Shown in pieces: positions 16,860-25,470 of a stretch of DNA of 64,000 nucleotides. The notes under the pieces are model-generated. The model was not told where the DNA came from, made no database searches, and was given only the letters and a program-made list of their open reading frames with translations. The stretch spans positions 5,146,001-5,210,000 of the forward strand of contig NC_012522.1 of NCBI RefSeq assembly GCF_000010805.1, in the 5' to 3' direction. The DNA comes from Rhodococcus opacus B4 (GTDB taxonomy: Bacteria > Actinomycetota > Actinomycetes > Mycobacteriales > Mycobacteriaceae). The position numbers and the translations under genes are program-made. How positions within the stretch are numbered: the first letter of the stretch is position 1; every line of letters begins with the position of its first letter.

Positions 16860-18085
16860 CGAAGCACGCGCGGGTGCGTCGCGGCGGCATCGCCGCGGTG
16901 GCGATCACACTGTCGCTGACACTGACCGGATGCGAGTGGGAAGGGCTGAATTCGCTTCCGCTGCCGGGCACCGAGGGGCAGGGCGACGACGCCTACACCG
17001 TCGAGATCCAGATGCCCAATGTGACCACGCTGTCGCAGAACTCGCCCGTCCGCGTGAACGACGTGACGGTCGGCTCGGTGACGGGCATCGAGGTGCAGGA
17101 CTGGCACGCACTGGTCACCGTGTCGATCAACGGCGACGTCCGGTTGCCCGCCAACGCGACCGCCAAGATCGGCCAGACCAGCCTCCTCGGCTCGCAGCAC
17201 CTGGAGCTCGCTCCGCCGACCGACGCCGAGCCCGAAGGCACCCTCGAGAACGGCGACGTGATCCCCATCGAGCGGGCGGGCGCCTACCCGACCACCGAGC
17301 AGACCCTGTCTTCACTGTCGGTGGTGCTCAACGGCGGCGGCATCGCCCAGATCCGCGACATCACCCAGGAACTCAACGCCGCACTGGGCGGACGGGAGGA
17401 GTCGATCCGGGACCTCCTTCCGCAACTCGACCAGCTCGTCACGAGCCTCGACCGGCAGCGAGGCGACATCATCGGTGCGATGGAGGGGCTCGACCGGTTG
17501 TCGGGCACCGTCAACGAGCAGAAGGCCACCCTGGACGCGGCGCTGGACGGCATCCCGCCCGCGCTGGAAGTGCTCGTCACCCAGCGGCAGAATCTCACCA
17601 CCGCACTGGTCGAGGTGGGCAAGCTCAGCGACACCGCCACCCGTCTCGTCGAGAGCAGCGGCGAGGACCTGAAGGCGAACCTGCGCAACCTCACTCCGGT
17701 GCTGCGTGAACTCGCCAACTCGGGGAGCGCGCTGACGGAGGTGCTGACCCTGATGCTGACGTACCCCTTCCCGATGAAAACGATGGACAAGGCGATCCAG
17801 GGCGACTACGCGAACCTCATGATGACGATCGACATGACCAACGAACGCGTCGACAGCAACTTCCTCACCGGAACCGGACTCGGCGGATCACTCGGCGGCG
17901 TCGAGGGCGCCGTGGGATCGCTCGCCGGGGTGGCCGGGCAGTCGGGCGATCCGCTGCAGGCGCCCCTGCAGCCCGCTCCGAAACCGGCACCCGCACCACC
18001 GGTGATTCCCGGGCTCCCGCAGATACCGGGACTGCCGCCGATACCGGGCCTTCCGCCGCAACTGGGAGGGGCGCCGACTCCATGA
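16856..18085 (+). CDS. mce4E: Mce-family lipoprotein Mce4E
   Basis: 409 residues with a signal peptide ending in lipobox LTLTGC (Cys26), so it is the lipid-anchored subunit, as the E position is in actinobacterial mce operons. The MCE domain follows (LSQNSPVRVNDVTVGSVTGI; SLLGSQHLEL). The C-terminus is a Pro-Ala-Gly tail with tandem PGLP units (IPGLPQIPGLPPIPGLPP). The ATG overlaps the mce4D stop, and a GGGAGG site is just upstream. Confidence 0.94.
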   Translation: MTKHARVRRGGIAAVAITLSLTLTGCEWEGLNSLPLPGTEGQGDDAYTVEIQMPNVTTLSQNSPVRVNDVTVGSVTGIEVQDWHALVTVSINGDVRLPANATAKIGQTSLLGSQHLELAPPTDAEPEGTLENGDVIPIERAGAYPTTEQTLSSLSVVLNGGGIAQIRDITQELNAALGGREESIRDLLPQLDQLVTSLDRQRGDIIGAMEGLDRLSGTVNEQKATLDAALDGIPPALEVLVTQRQNLTTALVEVGKLSDTATRLVESSGEDLKANLRNLTPVLRELANSGSALTEVLTLMLTYPFPMKTMDKAIQGDYANLMMTIDMTNERVDSNFLTGTGLGGSLGGVEGAVGSLAGVAGQSGDPLQAPLQPAPKPAPAPPVIPGLPQIPGLPPIPGLPPQLGGAPTP

Positions 18086-19497
18086 GAATGACGAGATTCG
18101 TTCGTATTCAGCTGATCATCTTCTCGATCCTCACCGTCATCGGGCTCGTCGTGATGTCCATCCAGTACGTGAAGGTGCCGGTGCTGTTCGGCGTCGGACG
18201 CTACGAGGTAGGTGTCCGGCTGCCGTCGACCGGCGGGCTCTACTCCCACGCCAACGTTGCGTACCGCGGCACCAACATCGGTGTCGTCGAGAACGTGACG
18301 CTCACCGGCGACGGGGTGGAGGCGAAGATGTCGCTCGACAGCGACTACAAGATCCCGGCCGACGTCGACGCGGCGGTCAAGAGCGTGTCGGCCGTCGGCG
18401 AGCAGTACGTCGACCTGATTCCGCGGGACGGCGCCGCCGACGCCGACGGCCCGTACCTCGCGAACGGCGACGTGATCCCGGAGGATCGGGCCACCATTCC
18501 GCAGGACGTCGGCGAGATGCTCGACCAGGCCGACGAACTGCTCGCCAGCATTTCGGACACCCGGCTGCAGACGGTGATCGACGAGGCGTTCACGGCGTTC
18601 AACGGATCCGGCCCCGACCTGCAGCGGCTGATCGACTCTGCCCGCCTGTTCGTCGAGGAAGCCGACGCGAACAGCGACGCGACGAAGGCCCTGATCGATC
18701 AGGTCGGTCCACTGCTCGACACCCAGACCGTCAGCAGCGACGCCATCCGCTCCTGGACCCAGGACCTCGTGACGTTCACCGACCAGTTGCGGGCGAGCGA
18801 CCCGAGCCTGCGGTCGGTGCTGGAGAAGGGCCCGGGGGCGGCGCAGGAAGCCACCCAGCTGTTCCAGGACCTGCAGCCGACTCTGCCGATCCTGCTGCGG
18901 AATCTGGTGAGCGTCGGCCAGGTCGGGGTGATCTACAACAAGAGCATCGAGCAGGTTCTGGTCATCTACCCGCCGCTGACGGCCGCGCTCGTGACGGCGG
19001 CGACGGGCGGGCCCGTGGAGGACGGTGCGATCGTCGACTTCGCCCTGCAACTGCACGACCCCCCGGCGTGCACGACGGGATTCCTGCCCCCCGAGCAACG
19101 CCGGTCGGGAGATCAGACCGACCCGATCGCGACACCGAACGACCTGTACTGCAAGGCCGCTCCGGACGACCCGTCCGTCGTGCGCGGCGCGCGGAACCTG
19201 CCGTGCATGGAGTTCCCCGGCCGTCGCGCGCCGACGGTCGAGGCGTGCCGCGAGGGCTGGGAGGCGACGGGCAACAACCCGCCGTACGGGCCGATCATGC
19301 CGCCGGATGTACCCTCGTACACAGCCGTCCCGAGTTCCTACGAAGGCTCCGCGGGTGCACCGGTCGCGGCCGTGCCCTACGACCCGGCCACCGGTAGCTT
19401 CATTGGTTCGGATGGAAAGACGTACACCCAACCGGATCTGGCGGTGCAGGGAAAGGACTCGACGTGGCAGACGATGATGACAGGTCAGCAGATTTGA
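18082..19497 (+). CDS. mce4F: Mce-family protein Mce4F
   Basis: 471 residues with an N-terminal anchor (LIIFSILTVIGLVVMSIQYV), an MCE domain (GLYSHANVAYRGTNIGVVEN), a helical region and a long C-terminal domain with several cysteines, likely exposed at the cell surface. The ATG overlaps the mce4E stop by four bases. Its last 34 bases overlap mam4A in another frame. Last of the six Mce subunits. Confidence 0.94.
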   Translation: MRMTRFVRIQLIIFSILTVIGLVVMSIQYVKVPVLFGVGRYEVGVRLPSTGGLYSHANVAYRGTNIGVVENVTLTGDGVEAKMSLDSDYKIPADVDAAVKSVSAVGEQYVDLIPRDGAADADGPYLANGDVIPEDRATIPQDVGEMLDQADELLASISDTRLQTVIDEAFTAFNGSGPDLQRLIDSARLFVEEADANSDATKALIDQVGPLLDTQTVSSDAIRSWTQDLVTFTDQLRASDPSLRSVLEKGPGAAQEATQLFQDLQPTLPILLRNLVSVGQVGVIYNKSIEQVLVIYPPLTAALVTAATGGPVEDGAIVDFALQLHDPPACTTGFLPPEQRRSGDQTDPIATPNDLYCKAAPDDPSVVRGARNLPCMEFPGRRAPTVEACREGWEATGNNPPYGPIMPPDVPSYTAVPSSYEGSAGAPVAAVPYDPATGSFIGSDGKTYTQPDLAVQGKDSTWQTMMTGQQI

Positions 19498-20237
19498 GTT
19501 CCGGCACAGACGAACGCGCGACCGACTCCGCGGAGCAGGCACCCCAGACGCCCGCCGGGAAGGAACGGAGCAGGCGACGAGCCGTCCGGCATGCGGGCCC
19601 GCCGGCGGGGGAGGCCGCGGCCCCGAAGCCGGTGGTCCTCGCCAAGCCGTCGGATCCGCAGGCCGCGCCCGAGCCGGAGAAGGTCGGGACGACGAAGTCC
19701 GCCGCCCCGTCGGAAGCTCCGGCTCCCAGCGCGCCGAAGACACGCCGACCCCTGAAGTCGTTGCTCGCGTGGGGCATTACCGCGGTCGTCATCGTCGCAC
19801 TGGTCGTCGCGGCGGTGGTGCTGCTGCTCGACCAACGGTCCGCACGCGAACGGGACGACCGCCGCCAGGCCTTCGTCGACACGGCCCGGCAGACGGTGCT
19901 CAACCTGACGACCATCCACCCCGAGACCGCGAAGGACGACGTCGCCCGGATCGTCGCCGGCGCTTCCGGCCAATTCCTCGAAGAGTTCCAGGGCCGGGAG
20001 GACCCGTTCGTCGGTGTCGTGCAGGACGCGAACGTGACCACCGAGGGCGAGGTCGTCGAGGCCGGAATCGAGAACGGGACCGAGACGTCGATCTCCGCGA
20101 ACGTCCTGGTGGCCGCGCGGACGATGGTGAGCAGCAAGGAACAGCCGGAACCCTCGCCGCGCGACTTCCGGATGCGGGTGACGATCAGCGATGTCGACGG
20201 CAAGTTGACCGCATCGAAGGTGGAGTTCGTGCCATGA
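19464..20237 (+). CDS. mam4A: Mce-associated membrane protein (Mam4A type)
   Basis: 257 residues: a long Pro/Ala-rich, charged cytosolic N-terminus, one membrane helix (about 104-124, ITAVVIVALVVAAVVLLL), and an exported C-terminal domain of the NTF2/VirB8-like kind found in Mce-associated proteins. GTG 19464 has GGAAAGGA eleven bases upstream and lies inside mce4F. In mycobacteria the equivalents (Rv3493c, Rv3492c) are needed for stable Mce4 complexes. Confidence 0.88.
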   Translation: MADDDDRSADLSSGTDERATDSAEQAPQTPAGKERSRRRAVRHAGPPAGEAAAPKPVVLAKPSDPQAAPEPEKVGTTKSAAPSEAPAPSAPKTRRPLKSLLAWGITAVVIVALVVAAVVLLLDQRSARERDDRRQAFVDTARQTVLNLTTIHPETAKDDVARIVAGASGQFLEEFQGREDPFVGVVQDANVTTEGEVVEAGIENGTETSISANVLVAARTMVSSKEQPEPSPRDFRMRVTISDVDGKLTASKVEFVP

Positions 20238-20752
20238 GCGACAACAACGAAGAAAAGCGAAAGTTCGCCGTCAACAAGGGCGCAGCGCTGAAGATCGCGG
20301 CCGCGGTCGTGGTGGTCGCGCTCGCCGTCGGGGTGGGCTTCCTCTGGTACGGGCACCGGCAGGACCAACTCTCCGAGCAGGCCCGCATCGACGCCGTCGA
20401 CGCCGCGGGCAAGCAGGCGGTGGCGATGCTGGCGTACGATTTCGCCGACGTCGACAACCAGTTGGCGGCTGCCGCAGACGGACTCACCGGCTCGTTCCGC
20501 GAGGACTACACCACGCTCGTGCAGGAAACCATCGCGCCGGGCGCCAAGGAGAAGCAACTCACCGTGCAGGTGTCGGTGCAGGCCGCCGCGCCGGTGTCGA
20601 CCACACCCGACGAGGCGGTGGTTCTGCTGTACCTGAACCAGACGACGACGAGCGCCGACGCTCCCGACGCCCGGACGTCGGGCAGTCGGGTGCGGGTGTC
20701 GCTGCAGAAGGTCGACGACCGCTGGCTCGTCGATCAGCTGACCCCGGTGTAG
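20234..20752 (+). CDS. mam4B: Mce-associated membrane protein (Mam4B type)
   Basis: 172 residues with a short charged N-terminus, one membrane helix (about 20-41) and an exported domain homologous in layout to Mam4A. The ATG overlaps the mam4A stop (ATGA). Last gene of the mce4 operon. A longer frame from 19769 is an overlap with mam4A and was discarded. Confidence 0.88.
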   Translation: MSDNNEEKRKFAVNKGAALKIAAAVVVVALAVGVGFLWYGHRQDQLSEQARIDAVDAAGKQAVAMLAYDFADVDNQLAAAADGLTGSFREDYTTLVQETIAPGAKEKQLTVQVSVQAAAPVSTTPDEAVVLLYLNQTTTSADAPDARTSGSRVRVSLQKVDDRWLVDQLTPV

Positions 20753-20773
20753 CAGTGCCACCCCTTCACAAAA

Positions 20774-20787
20774 TGAAACATGTTCTA
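20774..20787. promoter_or_regulatory. KstR-like operator before the SDR gene
   Basis: TGAAACATGTTCTA fits the KstR pattern and lies 22 bases after the mce4 operon and 78 bases before the dehydrogenase gene, which places that gene in the sterol regulon with its own promoter. Confidence 0.75.
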
Positions 20788-20864
20788 GTAGTCTCGGGGT
20801 CTCCTGGCCGAGTGCCGACGCGCGGTGCCGCGTTGCACGGCCACAACCGAACGGGGAGTCGTCG

Positions 20865-21875
20865 ATGAAGGTTGCAGTAACCGGCGCCGCGGGATTCGTG
20901 GGCAACAATCTGCTGAATCTGCTGGTCGAGGCGGGACACGAGGTGACCGCCATCGACCGCGTGCGCTCCCGATACGCACCCGAATACGGGGTCACGTGGG
21001 TGAACGCCGACGTACTCGATGTCGAATCCATGAAGCAGGCGCTGGACGGCGCCGAGGTGGTCTACCATCTGGTCGCGATGATCACCCTCGCCCAGCAGGA
21101 CGACCTGGCGTGGACCGTCAACACGAAGGGAGTTCGCACCGTCGCCGAAGCCGCTCTCGCAGTGGGGGTTCGGCGGATGGTGCACTGCAGTTCGGTGCAC
21201 TCCTTCGACCAGAGCAGTTGCGGCGGAACGCTCGACGAGCACTCGCCGCGGTCGGTCGACGCGTCGATCCCCGTCTACGACAGGTCGAAATGGGCCGGCG
21301 AGATCGAACTCCGCGAGGTGGTCGACGCCGGTCTGGACGCGGTGATCTGCAACCCCACCGGGGTGTACGGGCCCGCCGACTACGGGCTGTCGCGGGTGAA
21401 CGCGTTGCTGCGCAACGCCGCTCGGGGCCGGGTGCCCGCGGCGGTGCAGGGCGGGTTCGACTTCGTCGACGTCCGCGACGTCGCCGCGGGGCTGGTCGCC
21501 GCGGGCGAGAAGGGCCGCACCGGGGAGAACTACCTGATCTCGGGGCACATGCTCGGCATGCATGATGTCGTGAGGAGGGCAGCGCGTGCGGCGGGCCGTC
21601 GGGGGCCGCTGTACTCGTTCCCGCTCAGCGTCGTCGAACGCGTGCTGCCGATCGCCGAACCGATCGGGACCCGGTTCGGGTCGGACGTGCTGTCGCGGTC
21701 GGCGATGTCGGCGCTGCTCGCGGCCCCGGTCGTCGACGGCGGCAAGGCGCGGTCCGAACTCGGGTACGCCCCGCGGCCCGCCGACGAGACGATCCGCGAC
21801 TTCGTCGGCTTCCTGGTGACGTCCGGTCAGCTGAACCGGGGACGTCAGTTGTCCCCGGTCGCGTCCTCGGTGTAG
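20865..21875 (+). CDS. Extended SDR (NAD-dependent epimerase/3-beta-HSD-like)
   Basis: 336-residue extended short-chain dehydrogenase. TGAAGFVG (about 6-13) binds NAD, Asp31 suggests NAD preference, and Y138-x3-K142 (VYDRSKWAG) is the catalytic pair. The general type (dihydroflavonol reductase / 3-beta-hydroxysteroid dehydrogenase / hopanoid HpnA-like) is clear, but the substrate is not. The KstR-like site in front and its position behind mce4 suggest a steroid role. Its last 31 bases overlap the end of otsA on the other strand, an unusual convergent overlap. Confidence 0.8.
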   Translation: MKVAVTGAAGFVGNNLLNLLVEAGHEVTAIDRVRSRYAPEYGVTWVNADVLDVESMKQALDGAEVVYHLVAMITLAQQDDLAWTVNTKGVRTVAEAALAVGVRRMVHCSSVHSFDQSSCGGTLDEHSPRSVDASIPVYDRSKWAGEIELREVVDAGLDAVICNPTGVYGPADYGLSRVNALLRNAARGRVPAAVQGGFDFVDVRDVAAGLVAAGEKGRTGENYLISGHMLGMHDVVRRAARAAGRRGPLYSFPLSVVERVLPIAEPIGTRFGSDVLSRSAMSALLAAPVVDGGKARSELGYAPRPADETIRDFVGFLVTSGQLNRGRQLSPVASSV

Positions 21876-23392
21876 TCGGACTCGGAGGCCTCGGCGGGGG
21901 CGATCAGCGCGGGGCCCGCGGCGCCGCCGTGCGCGAGGGCGTCGAGGAAGGACCGGGCCCACCGGTCGACGTCGTGCGCGAGGACCTGCCTGCGCAGGGC
22001 CCGCATGTGGCGTCGGCCGTCCTCCTTCTGCTGATTCAGGGCCTGCTCCATCGCGTCCTTGACGCTGTCGAGATCGTGCGGGTTGCACAGGAACGCCTGG
22101 CGCAGTTCGGCGGCCGCACCGGTGAATTCACTCAGCAGCAGCGCGCCGCCGAGATCGCTCCGGCACGCCACGTACTCCTTCGCGACCAGATTCATGCCGT
22201 CGCGCAGCGGGGTCACCAGCATCACGTCGGCGGCGACGAAGAACGCGATCAGCTCGTCGCGGGGGATGGGCCGGTGAATGTAGTGCACGACGGGCCTGCC
22301 GACCTCGCCGTACTCGCCGTTGATCCGCGACACCGACTGCTCGATCTCGCCGCGCATGTGGACGTAGCTCTCGACGCGTTCCCGGCTGGGTGTCGCAAGT
22401 TGCACGAGCACGGTGTCGGCGGGGTCGACGCGCTTCTCGTCGAGCAGCTCGTGCAACGCGGCGAGGCGGACGTCGATGCCCTTCGTGTAATCGAGGCGGT
22501 CGACGCCGAGCATGATGTGTCGGGGATTGCCCAGTTCCTTGCGGATCTTCCTGGCGCGGTCCCGGATCGACTTGGACCGGGACTGCTCGTCCAGCTGTCC
22601 CGAGTCGATGGAGATCGGGAACGCGCCGACGCGGACCGTGCGGAAACCCACCTGCACGACGCCCAGCTTGGAGCGGACGCCCACGTTGCCGCGGGACGTC
22701 TGCTGGCCGGCGAGTTTGCGGGCCAGGTAGAGGAAGTTCTGGGCGCCGCCCGGGAGGTGGAACCCGATCAGGTCGGCACCCAGCAGGCCCTCGATGATCT
22801 CGGTGCGCCACGGCATCTGCATGAACAGTTCCACCGGCGGGAACGGAATGTGCAGGAAGAACCCGATGGTGAGGTCGGGGCGGAGCATGCGCAGCATCTT
22901 CGGAACGAGCTGCAGCTGATAGTCCTGGATCCACACGGTGGCGCCCTGCGCGGCAGCCTTCGACGTGGCCTCCGCGAACCGCCGGTTGACCTCGACGTAG
23001 GCGTTCCACCAGGCGCGGTTGTACTCGGGCTTGACGATGACGTCGTGGTACAGCGGCCAGAGGGTGGCGTTGGAGAAGCCCTCGTAGTAGTCGGCGATCT
23101 CCGCGGCGCTCAGCGGAACGGGGTACAGCTCGAGATCGTCCTCCACCACGGGATCGAGCTCCGCGTCCGGGACCCCCGCCCAGCCGACCCACGCGCCCTT
23201 GTTGCGGCGCAGGATCGGCTCGAGCGCGGTGACGAGGCCACCGGGGCTGCGCTTCCAGCGGGTGGTGCCGTCCGGAAGGCGTTCGAGATCGACGGGGAGC
23301 CGGTTCGCGACGACGACGAAGTCGGCTTGCCCGGAAACCGGATCAGAAGTCGAGCGTGATGACGATGCTGACGATTCCGAACTGGCAGCCAC
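21845..23392 (-). CDS. otsA: Trehalose-6-phosphate synthase OtsA
   Basis: 515-residue GT20 glycosyltransferase that makes trehalose 6-phosphate from UDP-glucose and glucose 6-phosphate. Visible motifs are VVANRLP, SPGGLVTALEP, the sugar-phosphate site FFLHIPFPP, the HLPGGAQNFL loop, GVDRLDYTKGI, and the donor-binding PLRDGMNLVAKEY. An acidic C-terminal tail follows. The GTG start at 23392 has GAAGGAAG upstream. In mycobacteria otsA also lies beyond mce4. Convergent with the SDR gene. Trehalose is needed for mycolate carriers and stress protection. Confidence 0.95.
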   Translation of the reverse strand: MAASSESSASSSRSTSDPVSGQADFVVVANRLPVDLERLPDGTTRWKRSPGGLVTALEPILRRNKGAWVGWAGVPDAELDPVVEDDLELYPVPLSAAEIADYYEGFSNATLWPLYHDVIVKPEYNRAWWNAYVEVNRRFAEATSKAAAQGATVWIQDYQLQLVPKMLRMLRPDLTIGFFLHIPFPPVELFMQMPWRTEIIEGLLGADLIGFHLPGGAQNFLYLARKLAGQQTSRGNVGVRSKLGVVQVGFRTVRVGAFPISIDSGQLDEQSRSKSIRDRARKIRKELGNPRHIMLGVDRLDYTKGIDVRLAALHELLDEKRVDPADTVLVQLATPSRERVESYVHMRGEIEQSVSRINGEYGEVGRPVVHYIHRPIPRDELIAFFVAADVMLVTPLRDGMNLVAKEYVACRSDLGGALLLSEFTGAAAELRQAFLCNPHDLDSVKDAMEQALNQQKEDGRRHMRALRRQVLAHDVDRWARSFLDALAHGGAAGPALIAPAEASESDYTEDATGDN

Positions 23393-23425
23393 GGGCTTCC
23401 TTCGCAGTCGAAGTGGATGAAATTC

Positions 23426-23599
23426 TCAGTCGAGCTTGGTGGTGGGGCCGATTCCGAGCATGGAGAGCAGCATCCTGCACTCGTCGGCATCTTCGGCGTA
23501 TGCAGCGACTACGCGCTGCGCCTGGCGGGCGGTCTCGTCGGCTAGGGGTTCGAGATCCTCGTCCGCGATGTCGTTTTCGGCGGTCGTCTTCGCGGCCAT
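23426..23599 (-). CDS. Small conserved protein upstream of otsA
   Basis: 57 residues, acidic. MAAKTTAENDIADEDLEP leads into LADETARQAQRVVAAYAEDA and DECRMLLSMLGIGPTTKLD. A purine-rich stretch (GAGAGGACAAAG) precedes the ATG at 23599. It lies 33 bases upstream of otsA on the same strand, like a short gene at the same position in mycobacteria (Rv3489 region), and so is likely its operon leader. No known domain; an amphipathic helix over the second half is plausible. Confidence 0.75.
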   Translation of the reverse strand: MAAKTTAENDIADEDLEPLADETARQAQRVVAAYAEDADECRMLLSMLGIGPTTKLD

Positions 23600-23708
23600 C
23601 TTTGTCCTCTCGGGCTTGCTGCTGCGTCACGCGCAGTAGTTCGTATCGGCGACTCTATGAGAACCGGGCATGTCAACGCTAGTTGCCCATCGATTAGGGT
23701 TCCTCTAG

Positions 23709-23727
23709 TTAGGGTCCGCTTACTTTG
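23709..23727. promoter_or_regulatory. Weak IdeR-like iron box before the ABC exporter
   Basis: TTAGGGTCCGCTTACTTTG agrees with about 12 of 19 positions of the IdeR consensus (TTAGGTTAGGCTAACCTAA), with a complete left half TTAGG. It is 40 bases before the ABC exporter start. Weak on its own, but supported by other boxes in the same locus. Confidence 0.4.
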
Positions 23728-23766
23728 TGGTGGGTGGGCGAAGCGCCGGCGTTGGGAGTTACGCGC

Positions 23767-25470
23767 GTGAAGACTGGTGGCACCGCAATCCTGCGTCGCA
23801 CGCTGGTGCGAAATCGGGGTCGACTGGGAATCGGCACCGTACTCGTCTGCCTGCATCAGGTAGCGGAGACGCTGGTCCCGATCTCGATCGGCGTGATCGT
23901 CGACCGGGCCGTCGCGACCGGCGACCTGCTCGCTCTCGCGGTGTGGCTGTGCGCGCTCGCACTGCTGTTCCTGGTGCTCACCGCCGCCTGGCGCTACGGT
24001 GCGCGTTTCATCGTCGTGGCGATGCAGAACGAGGCCCACCAGCTGCGGATGGAGGTCGCGCACCGCATCCTCGACCCGCGGGGAGTGCGCACCGACCTGC
24101 GTGCCGGTGAGCTGCTGTCCGTCTCGACGTCGGACGCCGACCGCGCGGCCTGGATCGCGGACATCACCCCGCGCGCCGCCGCGGCCCTCACCGCGGCGAT
24201 CGGATCCGCCATCGCCCTGCTGCTGATCGACGTGCCCCTCGGCCTCGCCGTCCTGATCGGCACCCCCGTCATCCTCGGCCTTCTCCAACTCGCGGCGCCG
24301 CTGATCACCCGCCGCGCCACCGACCAGCAGGCGGCGGTCGCGCGGGCGTCCGCGATGGCCACCGACCTCGTGAGCGGGCTGCGCCCCCTGCGCGGGATCG
24401 GCGCCGAGGTGTCGGCGTCGCGCCGATACCGGGCGGCCAGCCGCGACGCGCTCGGCGCCACCCTGCACACGGCGAAGAGTTCCGCCGTGTTCGCCGGGGT
24501 GTCGATGACGGTCAGCGCACTCCTCGCCGTCGGGGTCGCGGGATTCGCGGGCTGGTTCGCCCTCGAGGGCCGCATCACCATCGGCGAGCTGATCACCGTC
24601 GTCGGACTGTCCCAGTTCTTCATCGAACCGCTCGGTGTTCTCGCCGGCCTGCCCGGATTCCTCGCCCTCGCCCGCGCGTCGGCGGACCGCCTCGCCCTGG
24701 TCCTGGACGCGGAACCCCTGCTGCCCGCCGGCGCGGGCCGGACCCTCGACGGCAGCGAACTCAGCCTCACCGGGGTGTCCTACCGATCGCTGAGCGGACT
24801 CGATCTCCGGGTCACCCCCGGCGAACTGCTCGGCGTCGTCGCGTACCGCCCCCAGGACGCGGAGGCGCTCGCCGCGCTGCTGTCCGGGCAGGTCCCGCCG
24901 GACCGGTACGACGGCGAACTGACGGTGGGCGGGGTCCGGCTGTCGGACGCGGATCTCGCGCACGCCCGCCGAACACTGCTCGTCGAACCGCACAACGGCG
25001 ACCTGTTCTCCGGAACCGTCGCGTCGAACGTGACCGCGGGCAGGCCCGGCGCGCCGGCGGCGGAGGTGCACGCGGCGCTGTCGGCGTCCGCGGCGGTCGA
25101 CGTCGTCGAAGCCCACCCCGAGGGACTCGATCACGAGGTCGCCGACCGCGGGTCCTCGCTGTCCGGCGGTCAACGGCAGCGCGTCGCCCTGGCACGCGCC
25201 CTGGTGGCGCAGTCGCCGGTGATGGTGCTGCACGATCCGACGACGGCGGTGGACGCCGTCACCGAACACACGATCGCAGGCGGAATCGCGGACCTGCGGC
25301 ACCGCTCCGGAGCGCACGGTCAGACCACGATCCTCATCACGAGCAGCCCTGCGCTGCTGTCCGTCACCGACCGCGTCGTCGTGCTCGACGACGGAACGGT
25401 GGTCGGTGAGGGCACCCACCCGCAGCTGGCCACCGAGAACGCGAACTACCGTCAGGCGGTCCTGCGATGA
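23767..25470 (+). CDS. ABC exporter half-transporter, degenerate nucleotide site
   Basis: 567 residues with an N-terminal six-helix exporter domain and a C-terminal ATPase domain. The Walker A is lost (VAYRPQDAEALA near 358-369, no GKS/T), Walker B is altered (VLHDP near 487-491, His for Asp and Asp for the catalytic Glu), and the H-loop His is Ser (ITSSP). The signature LSGGQ (465-469) is intact. These defects fit the passive half of a heterodimeric exporter; the partner is the next gene, overlapping by four bases. GTG 23767 has GGGAG upstream; a longer TTG start at 23725 is possible. Context suggests export of the siderophore. Confidence 0.85.
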   Translation: MKTGGTAILRRTLVRNRGRLGIGTVLVCLHQVAETLVPISIGVIVDRAVATGDLLALAVWLCALALLFLVLTAAWRYGARFIVVAMQNEAHQLRMEVAHRILDPRGVRTDLRAGELLSVSTSDADRAAWIADITPRAAAALTAAIGSAIALLLIDVPLGLAVLIGTPVILGLLQLAAPLITRRATDQQAAVARASAMATDLVSGLRPLRGIGAEVSASRRYRAASRDALGATLHTAKSSAVFAGVSMTVSALLAVGVAGFAGWFALEGRITIGELITVVGLSQFFIEPLGVLAGLPGFLALARASADRLALVLDAEPLLPAGAGRTLDGSELSLTGVSYRSLSGLDLRVTPGELLGVVAYRPQDAEALAALLSGQVPPDRYDGELTVGGVRLSDADLAHARRTLLVEPHNGDLFSGTVASNVTAGRPGAPAAEVHAALSASAAVDVVEAHPEGLDHEVADRGSSLSGGQRQRVALARALVAQSPVMVLHDPTTAVDAVTEHTIAGGIADLRHRSGAHGQTTILITSSPALLSVTDRVVVLDDGTVVGEGTHPQLATENANYRQAVLR

